A stretch of 9,542 nucleotides of DNA from JAZGBC01 sp036444495 (GTDB taxonomy: Bacteria > Pseudomonadota > Alphaproteobacteria > Kiloniellales > J153): contig JAZGBC010000034.1 of the NCBI GenBank assembly GCA_036444495.1, positions 1-9,542 on the forward strand. Reading direction: 5' to 3'. A model generated the notes under the pieces. It worked only from the letters and a program-made list of their open reading frames with translations, was not told the origin of the DNA and did no database searches. The position numbers were made by a program, and so were the translations under genes. This document shows, piece by piece, positions 1-6,566 of the stretch. Every line of letters begins with the position of its first letter. Position 1 is the first letter of the stretch.

Positions 1-732
1 GCGCTGCAAGGCGACTTCGGCTATTCACGCCTGCACGCGCGGCCCGTGCTCGAAATCCTGCTGCCGCGCCTGGGCAATACGGCGCTGCTCATGGGGGTCA
101 GCTTCGTCCTGGCCTTTGCGCTGGCGCTCCCTGCCGGGGTCGCGGCCGCGCTCAGGCCGCGCGGCGCCACCGACACCGCGATCAACCTGACGGCCTTCGC
201 CGGCATCTCCATACCGCCCTTCTGGCTGGCCATCCTGCTCATCATGCTTTTCGCCGTCCTCCTGGGCTGGCTGCCGGCCGGCGGCATGCCGGACAGCGGC
301 GCCGGGCTGGGCGAGCGCACGGCGTTTCTGGTCCTGCCCATCGCCACGCTGACCATCGCCACGGTGGGCGGCATCGTCCGCTTCGTGCGCGCCGCGGTCA
401 TGGAGGCCCTGCGCCAGGACTACGTGCGCACGGCCCGGGCCAAGGGCCTGAACGAGACCCAGGTGGTCTTCGGCCACGTGCTGCGCAACGCCATGATCCC
501 GGTGGTCACCATCCTGGCGCTCAATTTCGGCGCGCTCTTCTCCGGCGCGCTCATCACCGAGACCATGTTCGGCTACCTGGGCATGGGCAAGACGATCTAC
601 GACGCCATCCTGGGCAACGATTTCAACCTGGCGCTCGTCGGCCTGCTGCTGGCCACGCTGACCACCCTGCTCGCGAACCTGCTGGCCGATCTCTGCTACG
701 CCTGGCTCGACCCGCGGATCTCCTACAGATGA
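1..732 (+). CDS. Peptide/nickel-type ABC transporter permease, DppB/OppB family (5' end cut off by window)
   Basis: Inner-membrane channel subunit of a Dpp/Opp-type ABC importer. The reading frame is open from base 1, starting with a GDFGYS segment normally about 75 residues into this family, so roughly 225 bp of the gene lie outside the window; the GTG at 46 is internal. The visible 243 residues contain several hydrophobic membrane spans and the cytoplasmic EAA loop that docks with the ATPase, at about visible residues 140-163 (DYVRTARAKGLNE, then HVLRN). The ending LDPRISYR is the usual DppB-type tail (LDPR). The stop at 730-732 is 4 bp before the next permease, so the two are co-transcribed. 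Family is certain; the substrate (peptide, nickel, opine or other) cannot be read from a permease. Confidence 0.93.
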   Translation, partial: ALQGDFGYSRLHARPVLEILLPRLGNTALLMGVSFVLAFALALPAGVAAALRPRGATDTAINLTAFAGISIPPFWLAILLIMLFAVLLGWLPAGGMPDSGAGLGERTAFLVLPIATLTIATVGGIVRFVRAAVMEALRQDYVRTARAKGLNETQVVFGHVLRNAMIPVVTILALNFGALFSGALITETMFGYLGMGKTIYDAILGNDFNLALVGLLLATLTTLLANLLADLCYAWLDPRISYR

Positions 733-736
733 GCCC

Positions 737-1693
737 ATGGGGATGAACGAGGAGCGCAAATATGAACTGGCGGCAACGGCGGGCGTCGCCGAAGGCCCGC
801 CACGCTCGGTCGGCGCCCTCCTCTGGCGCCGCTTTTTGGAGCACCGGGTGGCGCTCTGGAGCCTGATCGCCTTGCTCGCCCTCGCGCTGCTCTCCCTCGC
901 CGCGCCCCTGGTGGAGAACCTCCTCGGCCTGGATGTCACCCGGGTCGATCTCCTCAGCCTCAAGCAGCCGCCCTCGGCCGAGCATCCGCTCGGCACCGAC
1001 GAGCTGGGCCGCGACCTGCTGCTGCGCCTGCTCTACGGCGGGCGGGTCTCGCTGCTCGTGGGCCTGACGGCCGCGCTCTTCGCCGCCGTGATCGGTACCG
1101 CCATCGGCCTGCTCGCCGGCTACTACGGCGGCACGCCGGATGCCCTCTTGATGCGCCTGACCGACGGCGTCATCGCCCTGCCAATCCTGCCGCTTTTGAT
1201 CGTGCTCGCGGCGGTCGATCTCACCAAGCTCGGCCTGCCCCAGGCGCTCGCCACCTCCGAGGACGTCAGCCTCTACCGCATCGTGATCCTGATCACGCTG
1301 GTGGGCTGGACCACGGTGGCGCGGCTGGTGCGCGGGGCGACGCTCAGCATGAAGGCGCGCGAGTTCGTGCGCGCGGCCGAGGCGCTCGGCGCGGGCCACG
1401 CACGCATCATGCTGGTGCACATCCTGCCCAACGTGGTCTCGCCCATCATCGTCGCCACCACGCTCTCGGTGGGCAACATCATCCTGCTCGAATCGGTGCT
1501 GAGCTTCCTGGGTCTCGGCATCCAGCCGCCGATTGCGAGCTGGGGCAACATGCTCACCGGCGCCCAGGAGTTGATCTGGGACGCGCCACTCCTCGCCGTC
1601 TATCCGGGGCTGCTGATCTTCTTCACCGTGATCGCCTTCAATTTCCTCGGCGACGGCCTGCAAGACGCCCTCGACCCGAGGGCGGTGAAGTAG
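737..1693 (+). CDS. Peptide/nickel-type ABC transporter permease, DppC/OppC family
   Basis: Second inner-membrane permease of the importer begun by the upstream gene. It has 318 residues, normal for DppC. A cytoplasmic N-terminus of about 37 residues precedes the first membrane span (about 38-60). The family block HPLGTDELGRDLL is at 83-95, and the EAA loop at about 209-231 (REFVRAAEALGA, then HILPN). SVLSFLGLGIQPP (253-265) and a C-terminal LGDGLQDALDPR are also typical. ATG 737 is the longest start; ATG 743 (MNEERK) is equally plausible because neither has a strong Shine-Dalgarno. The gene ends 25 bp from the end of a convergent permease gene, with no ATPase gene after it and no clear terminator in that gap. 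Family is certain, substrate unknown. Confidence 0.94.
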   Translation: MGMNEERKYELAATAGVAEGPPRSVGALLWRRFLEHRVALWSLIALLALALLSLAAPLVENLLGLDVTRVDLLSLKQPPSAEHPLGTDELGRDLLLRLLYGGRVSLLVGLTAALFAAVIGTAIGLLAGYYGGTPDALLMRLTDGVIALPILPLLIVLAAVDLTKLGLPQALATSEDVSLYRIVILITLVGWTTVARLVRGATLSMKAREFVRAAEALGAGHARIMLVHILPNVVSPIIVATTLSVGNIILLESVLSFLGLGIQPPIASWGNMLTGAQELIWDAPLLAVYPGLLIFFTVIAFNFLGDGLQDALDPRAVK

Positions 1694-1718
1694 CGCACGG
1701 CTGGAGAGGTGGCGAACG

Positions 1719-2660
1719 TCAGCGGAGCTTGGGGTTGAGCGCGTCGCGCAGCCAGTCGCCGAGCAGGTTGACCGCCAGCACCAGGATGGCCAGCGCCGCG
1801 CCCGGGAAGATCGTGATCCACCACTCGCCGGAGAAGAGGAAGTCGTTGCCGACCCGGATCAGGGTGCCGAGCGAGGGCGAGGTGGGCGGCACGCCCACGC
1901 CGAGGAAGGACAGCGTCGCCTCGGTGATGATGGCGACCGCCAGATGGATCGTGGCGATGACCAGGACCGGCCCCAGGGTGTTGGGCAGCACATGGCGCAG
2001 CATGATCAGCACCGGCGGGATGCCCATGACGTGGGCGGCCTGGACGTACTCCTTGTTCTTTTCCACGAGCGTGGAGCCGCGCACGGTGCGCGCGTACTGC
2101 ACCCAGCCGGAGATACCTATGGCGAAGACCAGAACATAGACCGCCACCTCGTCGTGCATGTCCCGGGGCAGAATACCGCGGGCCACGCCGTCGATCAGGA
2201 GCGCGATCAGGATCGCCGGGAAGGAAAGCTGGATGTCGGCCACGCGCATGATGATGGCGTCGGTCATGCCGCCGAGATAGCCGCTGACCAGCCCCAGGCT
2301 TACACCGATCACCATGGAGAAGACGATCGACGCGAAGCCCACGCCGAGCGAGATGCGCGCGCCGAACATGATGGTGGAGAGCAGGTCGCGTCCCTGGTCG
2401 TCGGTGCCCAAGAGAAACCGCGAATCCCCCCCCTCCAGCCAGACCGGCGGGATGAAGGCGTCCATCAGGTCGATTGTCGCCAGGTCGAAGGGCTGGTGCG
2501 GCGCGACCCATGGCGCGAAAAGCGCGGCGAATACGATGACGGCGGTCACCGCCGCCGCGGCGACGGCTACCGGCGAGCGCTTGAAGCTGTAATAGACGTC
2601 GCTGTCCCGCATGCGGGTGACGGTCTCTATCACCTGGGACGTGACGGCCATGATCCTCAC
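1719..2660 (-). CDS. Peptide/nickel-type ABC transporter permease, DppC/OppC family (second importer)
   Basis: Inner-membrane permease and last gene of the minus-strand importer operon. It has 313 residues. A first membrane span lies at about 31-53, the conserved LLGTDDQGRDLLS block at 83-95, the EAA loop at about 203-227 (KEYVQAAHVMG, then RHVLPN), and TEATLSFLGVGVPP at 246-259. The C-terminus is LLGDWLRDALNPKLR, as in other DppC proteins. The GTG start at 2660 overlaps the stop of the preceding permease (shared GTGA), which indicates translational coupling. ATG at 2651 (MAVTSQ) is an alternative start. It is a different lineage from the plus-strand DppC homologue in this window, differing throughout the N-terminus and periplasmic loops, so this is not a recent tandem duplication. 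Confidence 0.93.
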   Translation of the reverse strand: MRIMAVTSQVIETVTRMRDSDVYYSFKRSPVAVAAAAVTAVIVFAALFAPWVAPHQPFDLATIDLMDAFIPPVWLEGGDSRFLLGTDDQGRDLLSTIMFGARISLGVGFASIVFSMVIGVSLGLVSGYLGGMTDAIIMRVADIQLSFPAILIALLIDGVARGILPRDMHDEVAVYVLVFAIGISGWVQYARTVRGSTLVEKNKEYVQAAHVMGIPPVLIMLRHVLPNTLGPVLVIATIHLAVAIITEATLSFLGVGVPPTSPSLGTLIRVGNDFLFSGEWWITIFPGAALAILVLAVNLLGDWLRDALNPKLR

Positions 2661-3646
2661 ATGTGTCCGTTGGCCACGCCGCGGTCCACGCGCAGCCGCG
2701 GGTCGACCGCGTAGTAGAGCAGGTCGACGATCAGGTTAATCACCACGAAAAAGAGCGCGATCATGCAGAGGTAGGCGGCCATGACCGGGATATCCACTTC
2801 GTTGATCGCCTGGATGAACAACAATCCCATGCCCGGCCACTGAAAGACGCTCTCGGTGATGATGGCGAAAGCGATGATCGAGCCGAGCTGCAGCCCGGTG
2901 ATGGTGATGACCGGCACAAGGGTGTTCTTGAGCGCGTGGCCGAAATTGATGGCGCGGTTGGACAGGCCGCGGGCGCGGGCGAACTTGATGTAGTCGGTGC
3001 GCAGCACTTCGAGCATCTCGGAGCGCACCAGGCGCATGATCAACGTCATCTGAAACAGTGCGAGCGTGACCGAGGGCATGATCAGGGCCTTGAGGCCCGT
3101 CGTGGTCAGCAGGCCGGTCGTCCACCAGCCGATCTCGATCACTTCGCCGCGCCCGAAGGTGGGCAACCAGCGCAGCACCACCCCGAACAGCAGAATGAGC
3201 AAGATGCCGATCAGGAAAGTGGGCAGGGACACCCCGATGAGCGACAGGGCCATGAACACGCGGGACAGGAATCCCTCCCGGTGCAGGCCGGTGTAGACAC
3301 CCATGGGTATGCCGACCACAAGCGCGATCAAGGCGGCGATGATGCTGAGCTCGAGGGTCGCCGGCATGCGTTCGGCGATCAGGTCCTCGACCGGGCGGCG
3401 GTGCCGGTAGGAGATGCCGAACTTGCCCTGCACCGCGTGTCCCACGAAGCGGCCGAACTGGACGATGAAGGGATCTTCCAGGCCCAGGCTCTCGCGCAAG
3501 GCTTCGCGCTCCGCCTGGCTCGTATCCTGCCCGACCATGTTGTTGATCGGATCGCCGACATAGCGGAACAGCCCGAACGCGATCAACGCTACGGTCAGCA
3601 TGACCAGGACGGACTGCAGGAAACGGCGGATAATGAACGCGATCAC
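2657..3646 (-). CDS. Peptide/nickel-type ABC transporter permease, DppB/OppB family (second importer)
   Basis: Inner-membrane permease of the minus-strand importer, 329 residues, full length for DppB. It begins MIAFIIRRFLQSVLVML, the classic first span. A periplasmic stretch carries ESLGLEDPFIVQF (52-64) and GKFGISY (74-80). Further spans follow, with the EAA loop at about 218-242 (DYIKFARARGLSN, then HALKNT). TESVFQWPGMGLL (264-276) and AVDPRLR (313-319) are family hallmarks. The start codon is GTG at 3646, chosen because it gives the canonical N-terminus. No good Shine-Dalgarno precedes it, so its translation may be weak compared with the binding-protein gene 86 bp upstream. It overlaps the next permease by 4 bp. 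Substrate unknown. Confidence 0.94.
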   Translation of the reverse strand: MIAFIIRRFLQSVLVMLTVALIAFGLFRYVGDPINNMVGQDTSQAEREALRESLGLEDPFIVQFGRFVGHAVQGKFGISYRHRRPVEDLIAERMPATLELSIIAALIALVVGIPMGVYTGLHREGFLSRVFMALSLIGVSLPTFLIGILLILLFGVVLRWLPTFGRGEVIEIGWWTTGLLTTTGLKALIMPSVTLALFQMTLIMRLVRSEMLEVLRTDYIKFARARGLSNRAINFGHALKNTLVPVITITGLQLGSIIAFAIITESVFQWPGMGLLFIQAINEVDIPVMAAYLCMIALFFVVINLIVDLLYYAVDPRLRVDRGVANGHM

Positions 3647-3687
3647 CGCGGGCCCCCGGGCGTCCCAGTGCGGACGCGAGAAAACTT

Positions 3688-3716
3688 GGCCCGACCCCTC
3701 GAGAAGGGGCCGGGCC
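3688..3716 (-). terminator. Intra-operon stem-loop after the binding-protein gene
   Basis: GGCCCG-A-CCCCT, a five-base loop, then AGGGG-C-CGGGCC form a stem of 11 pairs with one A/C mismatch. Read on the minus strand it is followed three bases later by TTTTCT. It lies 17 bp after the binding-protein stop and 42 bp before the permease start. This placement is common in importers, where the hairpin partly terminates transcription and protects the 3' end of the binding-protein mRNA, so that more binding protein than permease is made. Partial termination is inferred; the hairpin itself is plain in the sequence. Confidence 0.7.
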
Positions 3717-3732
3717 TTAACAGACCTAGGGG

Positions 3733-5343
3733 CTACGGAAGCACGACGTTGCGGAAATCAAGCACATTGTCCGCGCGCTGCGCCACGCTCACCCCGTCAC
3801 GCACGCCCCATGACAAGGGCTGCTGATGGATCGGAAGATGCCCCACCTCGTCCTTGTGGATCTGGAACGCCGCATCGATCAAGGACTGGCGCTTGTCCGG
3901 ATCGGTCTCGCCAGCAATTTGATCGGCCAAACCGTCAACCTTGGGGTTGCAGTAGCCGCCCAGGTTGAACTGACCCGCCTTGGTCTCCTTGTTCCTGCAG
4001 GCCAAGAGGTTCTGCAGGACGTTGTGCGAGTCGATCGAGCCCGGCGTCCAGCCCAGCAGGTAGAAGCTGGTGTCGAAGTTGTTCTGCGAGAGCACCTTGC
4101 CGAAGTACTTCGACTTGGGCTGGGCCAGAAGATCGACCTTGACCCCCACCTTGGCCAACATGGCGACGACCGCCTGGCAGATCCGCTCGTCGTTGACGTA
4201 GCGGTTATTCGGGCAGTCCATGGTCACCTCGAAGCCGTCCGGATAGCCGGCCTCGGCCAGAAGCTCCTTCGACTTGGCCGCGTCGAAGGCGTAGGGCTCG
4301 TTCAGCGCCGGGTTATGCCCGTTGATCTGCGGCGCGACCATCAGGCCCGAGGGCGTGGCCGCCCCGCGCATGACCTTCTCCTTGATCGCATCGAGATTGA
4401 GGGCATGGGCAAAGGCCTGGCGAACCCGCTGGTCCTTGAAGGGGTTCTTGCCCTTGATGTTGGAGTACAAGAGCTCGTCACGGTCCTGGTCCATGCCCAG
4501 GAAGATCGTACGCGCCTCCGGCCCGGTCATCGGCGCAACGCCGTCGGCCTTGGTCAGGCGGTCCCAATCCTGCACGGGAATGGGATAGGCCAGATCCAAC
4601 TCGCCGGAGATGAGCGCCGCCACGCGGGTGGCGTCCTGCGTGATTGGCGTGAAGATCACCTCGTCCACGTTGGACTTGATGTCCTTCCAATAGTTGCTGG
4701 AGCGCTTGAAGATCGACTTCACGTCCGGCTGACGCTCGGCGATCATGAAGGGGCCCGTGCCGTTGGCGTTCAGGCTGGCGAATTGGCCCGAGGTGTCGGC
4801 GTCTTTCGGGCTCTCCGCCTCGACCGCGTTGTTCGCCTCGGCCCATTCCTTGTCCATGATGTAGAGCCAGACCAGCTCACGCATCAGCGTCGGCGTCGGC
4901 CCGGGGGTCTCGGCCTCGATCGTGTAATCATCGATCTTGACCATGCTCTTGATGAGCCCGCCACGGCCCTTCTGATCGGAGCCTTCGCTCAACGTCCGCT
5001 GCCATGAGAAGATCACGTCGTCGGCGTTGAAGGTATTGCCGTTATGAAATTTGACGCCCTGGCGCAGCTTGAAGACCCAGGTGGTCGGCGAAGTCGTCTC
5101 CCAGGACTCGGCCAGCGCCGGGATCAACTCCAGATTCGCGCTATAGGCGGCAAGGCCCTCGTAGATGTTGCCCAGATAGCCGAGCGTGAAGGTCTCGTTC
5201 AAACCGTGAGGGTCGAGGGACTGCGCGTCCCCCTGAAAGGCGTAGCGGAAGGTCTTGGCCGATGCCGGCCCGGCCATCCCGACCGCCAGCGCGCAAAGGC
5301 CCGCCACCAGCGCGGCCTTCTGCACCGTTCCTAGTAATCTCAT
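3733..5343 (-). CDS. Peptide/nickel-type ABC transporter substrate-binding protein (SBP_bac_5 family)
   Basis: Periplasmic ligand-binding subunit that delivers substrate to the two permeases downstream. It has 536 residues, normal for the family. A Sec signal peptide of about 29 residues ends in ASA before KTFRYAF, and no lipobox cysteine is present, so the mature protein should be soluble. Family signatures: SLDPHG (42-47), TWVFKLRQGVKFHNG with FNADDV (88-110), NGTGPF (194-199) and FKDQRVRQAF (302-311). GWTPGSIDSHN (431-441) aligns with the ligand-contact segment of DppA (GWTGDNGDPDN), with Asp438 near the position that binds a substrate amino group. Cys449 and Cys465 may form a disulphide. 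ATG 5343 has a good Shine-Dalgarno. The natural ligand cannot be assigned; neighbours suggest an amino compound. Confidence 0.94.
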   Translation of the reverse strand: MRLLGTVQKAALVAGLCALAVGMAGPASAKTFRYAFQGDAQSLDPHGLNETFTLGYLGNIYEGLAAYSANLELIPALAESWETTSPTTWVFKLRQGVKFHNGNTFNADDVIFSWQRTLSEGSDQKGRGGLIKSMVKIDDYTIEAETPGPTPTLMRELVWLYIMDKEWAEANNAVEAESPKDADTSGQFASLNANGTGPFMIAERQPDVKSIFKRSSNYWKDIKSNVDEVIFTPITQDATRVAALISGELDLAYPIPVQDWDRLTKADGVAPMTGPEARTIFLGMDQDRDELLYSNIKGKNPFKDQRVRQAFAHALNLDAIKEKVMRGAATPSGLMVAPQINGHNPALNEPYAFDAAKSKELLAEAGYPDGFEVTMDCPNNRYVNDERICQAVVAMLAKVGVKVDLLAQPKSKYFGKVLSQNNFDTSFYLLGWTPGSIDSHNVLQNLLACRNKETKAGQFNLGGYCNPKVDGLADQIAGETDPDKRQSLIDAAFQIHKDEVGHLPIHQQPLSWGVRDGVSVAQRADNVLDFRNVVLP

Positions 5344-5350
5344 AATGGAT

Positions 5351-5357
5351 TCTCCCT
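5351..5357 (-). promoter_or_regulatory. Shine-Dalgarno of the binding-protein gene
   Basis: On the minus strand AGGGAGA lies 7 bases before ATG 5343. It supports this start, and it is clearly stronger than anything before the two downstream GTG-started permeases. Confidence 0.8.
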
Positions 5358-5371
5358 GATCCTTGTTGTCG

Positions 5372-5459
5372 TAAAGATTCTAAAGACACGGCCATTCGCC
5401 CGGCCCTAGAGAAGCGAGCGAGCCCAGGCCGCGAAAACGCGCCAATAGGCCTAAAGACA
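5372..5459. repeat. Short direct repeats TAAAGA / CTAAAGACA in the leader of the binding-protein gene
   Basis: TAAAGA occurs at 5372-5377, 5381-5386 and 5452-5457. The last two copies extend to the identical 9-mer CTAAAGACA (5380-5388 and 5451-5459). The first two are spaced 9 bp apart. All lie in the non-coding stretch just upstream of the binding-protein gene. They could be regulator half-sites, but they may equally be chance A-rich patches in a GC-rich genome. Confidence 0.35.
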
Positions 5460-5485
5460 GCCAAACGCCAAGCCCGGTGCATCCC

Positions 5486-5503
5486 GCCGGGGGCGCCTCC
5501 GGC
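5486..5503. repeat. 18-bp near-perfect palindrome upstream of the binding-protein gene
   Basis: GCCGG-G-GGCGCC-T-CCGGC is an 18-bp palindrome with a single mismatched pair. It lies in the putative leader, about 145 bp before the start codon. It could fold as a hairpin in the mRNA or bind a dimeric regulator. GC-rich palindromes arise easily in this base composition, so function is uncertain. Confidence 0.35.
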
Positions 5504-5517
5504 CTACAGGCGACGGT

Positions 5518-5547
5518 AGCATAAAGGGTGGCCAAGGTGGAACCCAA
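5518..5547 (-). promoter_or_regulatory. Candidate promoter of the binding protein-permease operon
   Basis: On the minus strand TTGGGT (5547-5542) and TATGCT (5523-5518) are 18 bp apart, matching 3 and 4 of 6 consensus bases for a housekeeping sigma promoter. It would give a leader of about 165 nt. The spacer holds TGGCCAAGG (5529-5537, plus strand), which recurs in the divergent region at 6494-6502. This is a weak match and other AT-richer stretches nearby could serve instead. Confidence 0.3.
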
Positions 5548-5572
5548 CACAAGGAATTGTGAAGCCTCGATC

Positions 5573-5595
5573 GCGCCCGTCCCAGACCGGGGCGC
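5573..5595 (-). terminator. Stem-loop just after the DapB-like gene
   Basis: GCGCCC (5573-5578) and GGGCGC (5590-5595) pair around an 11-base loop, 8 bp beyond the stop codon of the DapB-like gene. No T-run follows on the minus strand, so it is not a textbook intrinsic terminator. It may protect a 3' end or act with Rho. Confidence 0.35.
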
Positions 5596-5603
5596 AAGGG
5601 CCC

Positions 5604-6407
5604 CTAACCGGTCTTCCCGAACAGCAATTTGTCCAGGCCGCGCACCAGCCCGATGATTTCCCCAATGCGCCGAGCGGCCAAAAGCGTGCCGAAAACGAAG
5701 GGCTTGGCGGTCAGCGCCCCCTCGTGGCGGATGATGAGGCGTTCGCCGGCCTGGGCGAAGATCGCCTCCACCGCCAGCATATAGCTGGGCAGGCGCACGG
5801 AATGGACCTGCACGCCGCCCACGTTGGCGCCGCGGACGCCCTTGGGACCGTGCACCTCCTCGACGGGAAGATCGATCGTGGGCCGGCGCACCTCGCCGAG
5901 CAGTTCGGCCAGTTCCCCGGCCGTGCCGCTGGGCGCGTCCGGCTTGGTCTCGTTGGCGTAGTCGATGACCTCGAAGCGCTCGATGTGCTCGGCCGCGAAG
6001 AGCGACAGATGCTGCATGAGGGCCGCGGTCAGACAGAAGTTGCCGGTGACGGCGCCGACCCCGGCGGCGCGCGCGGCCCCATCGATCTCGTTGAAGTCCG
6101 CCGCAGTCAGGCCCGTGGTGCCGAGGATGACCGGAATCTTGCGCGAAATCGCGCTCAGCGCATGGGCCTTGCCCACGCTGGGGTGGGTGTAGTCGATCAG
6201 CAGGTCGCAGGGCGTCTCCAGCGCTTCGTCGAGGGTGGCAACGGTCGTGACACCCGCCGGCTCGCGGCCGAGCGCCGTTCCGATGTCCTGGCCCGCGGCC
6301 TGGCGCGCCACCGCGGCGGCGAGCGTCATGTCCTCGGCATCCAGAACGGCCAGGGCGAGCTCGCGGCCGGTCCAGCCCGTCGCGCCCGAAACGCAGACCT
6401 TCAGCAT
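5604..6407 (-). CDS. DapB-family (dihydrodipicolinate reductase-like) NAD(P)-dependent reductase with altered active site
   Basis: 267 residues, close to E. coli DapB (273). A Rossmann nucleotide-binding domain begins VCVSGATGWTGREL (GxxGxxG at 8-14). The cofactor-loop motif GTTG is at 96-99, and PDAPSGTA at 156-163 marks the DapB C-terminal domain. True DapB has HHxxK just before this; E. coli uses His159 and Lys163. Here the segment is DYANETK (149-155): lysine is kept, but Ala151 and Asn152 replace the histidines. The NFSxGV motif is NFCLTAA (123-129), and the later GEHTV region is HSVRLPSYM (202-210). Cofactor binding looks intact; the substrate may differ from hydroxy-tetrahydrodipicolinate. 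ATG 6407 is chosen for its strong Shine-Dalgarno and because the nucleotide-binding strand follows at once; the frame stays open far upstream but that is antisense to the aminotransferase gene. Its annotation as the lysine-pathway enzyme is doubtful. Confidence 0.88.
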   Translation of the reverse strand: MLKVCVSGATGWTGRELALAVLDAEDMTLAAAVARQAAGQDIGTALGREPAGVTTVATLDEALETPCDLLIDYTHPSVGKAHALSAISRKIPVILGTTGLTAADFNEIDGAARAAGVGAVTGNFCLTAALMQHLSLFAAEHIERFEVIDYANETKPDAPSGTAGELAELLGEVRRPTIDLPVEEVHGPKGVRGANVGGVQVHSVRLPSYMLAVEAIFAQAGERLIIRHEGALTAKPFVFGTLLAARRIGEIIGLVRGLDKLLFGKTG

Positions 6408-6413
6408 CGATTT

Positions 6414-6418
6414 CCTCC
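6414..6418 (-). promoter_or_regulatory. Shine-Dalgarno of the DapB-like gene
   Basis: On the minus strand GGGGAGGAAATCG precedes ATG 6407, with GGAGG six bases from the start codon. It fixes the start in a frame that otherwise remains open for more than 1.3 kb upstream. Confidence 0.88.
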
Positions 6419-6490
6419 CCGCTGTCCCGGGCGGCGCCTTGCGCCACGCGCGCCATGCGCCCCGGTCATGGCCATTTTGACAGCACAAAC

Positions 6491-6502
6491 CCTTGGCCAA
6501 GG
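6491..6502. promoter_or_regulatory. Palindrome in the divergent intergenic region (candidate operator)
   Basis: CCTTGGCCAAGG is a perfect 12-bp palindrome between the divergent DapB-like and aminotransferase genes. A perfect -35-like TTGACA lies at 6477-6482 (+), but no convincing -10 follows at 16-18 bp; CAATAG at 6511-6516 is 28 bp away. No confident promoter can be set for either direction. Its 9-bp half TGGCCAAGG also occurs upstream of the binding-protein gene (5529-5537). The 9-mer is also found inside hemA (8870-8878), and CCTTGGCCAA occurs inside the binding-protein gene (4149-4158), so chance is possible. Confidence 0.4.
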
Positions 6503-6555
6503 CGGGGGGACAATAGTACGCTCCGCCCGACAACGCCAAGCACAGCCGAAACCCC

Positions 6556-6560
6556 GGAGA
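6556..6560 (+). promoter_or_regulatory. Shine-Dalgarno of the aminotransferase gene
   Basis: GGAGA lies six bases before ATG 6567. It selects this start in a frame that is open without interruption from 5559, most of which is antisense to the DapB-like gene. Confidence 0.8.
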
Positions 6561-6566
6561 CCTCCC

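Noticed and set aside
623..1663. Long minus-strand frame opposite the plus-strand permeases
   Set aside because: Its translation is rich in Gln, Glu, Arg, Asp and Gly without motifs, typical of the antisense of hydrophobic GC-rich membrane genes. The permeases on the other strand have full family signatures.
2663..3826. 387-codon plus-strand frame opposite the DppB-type permease
   Set aside because: Charged, His/Gln/Asp-rich antisense translation with no recognisable domain; the opposite strand encodes a complete DppB-type permease.
6477..6516. TTGACA with CAATAG as an aminotransferase promoter
   Set aside because: The spacing of 28 bp is too long for a housekeeping promoter, and nothing at 16-18 bp resembles a -10, so it was not called as a promoter.
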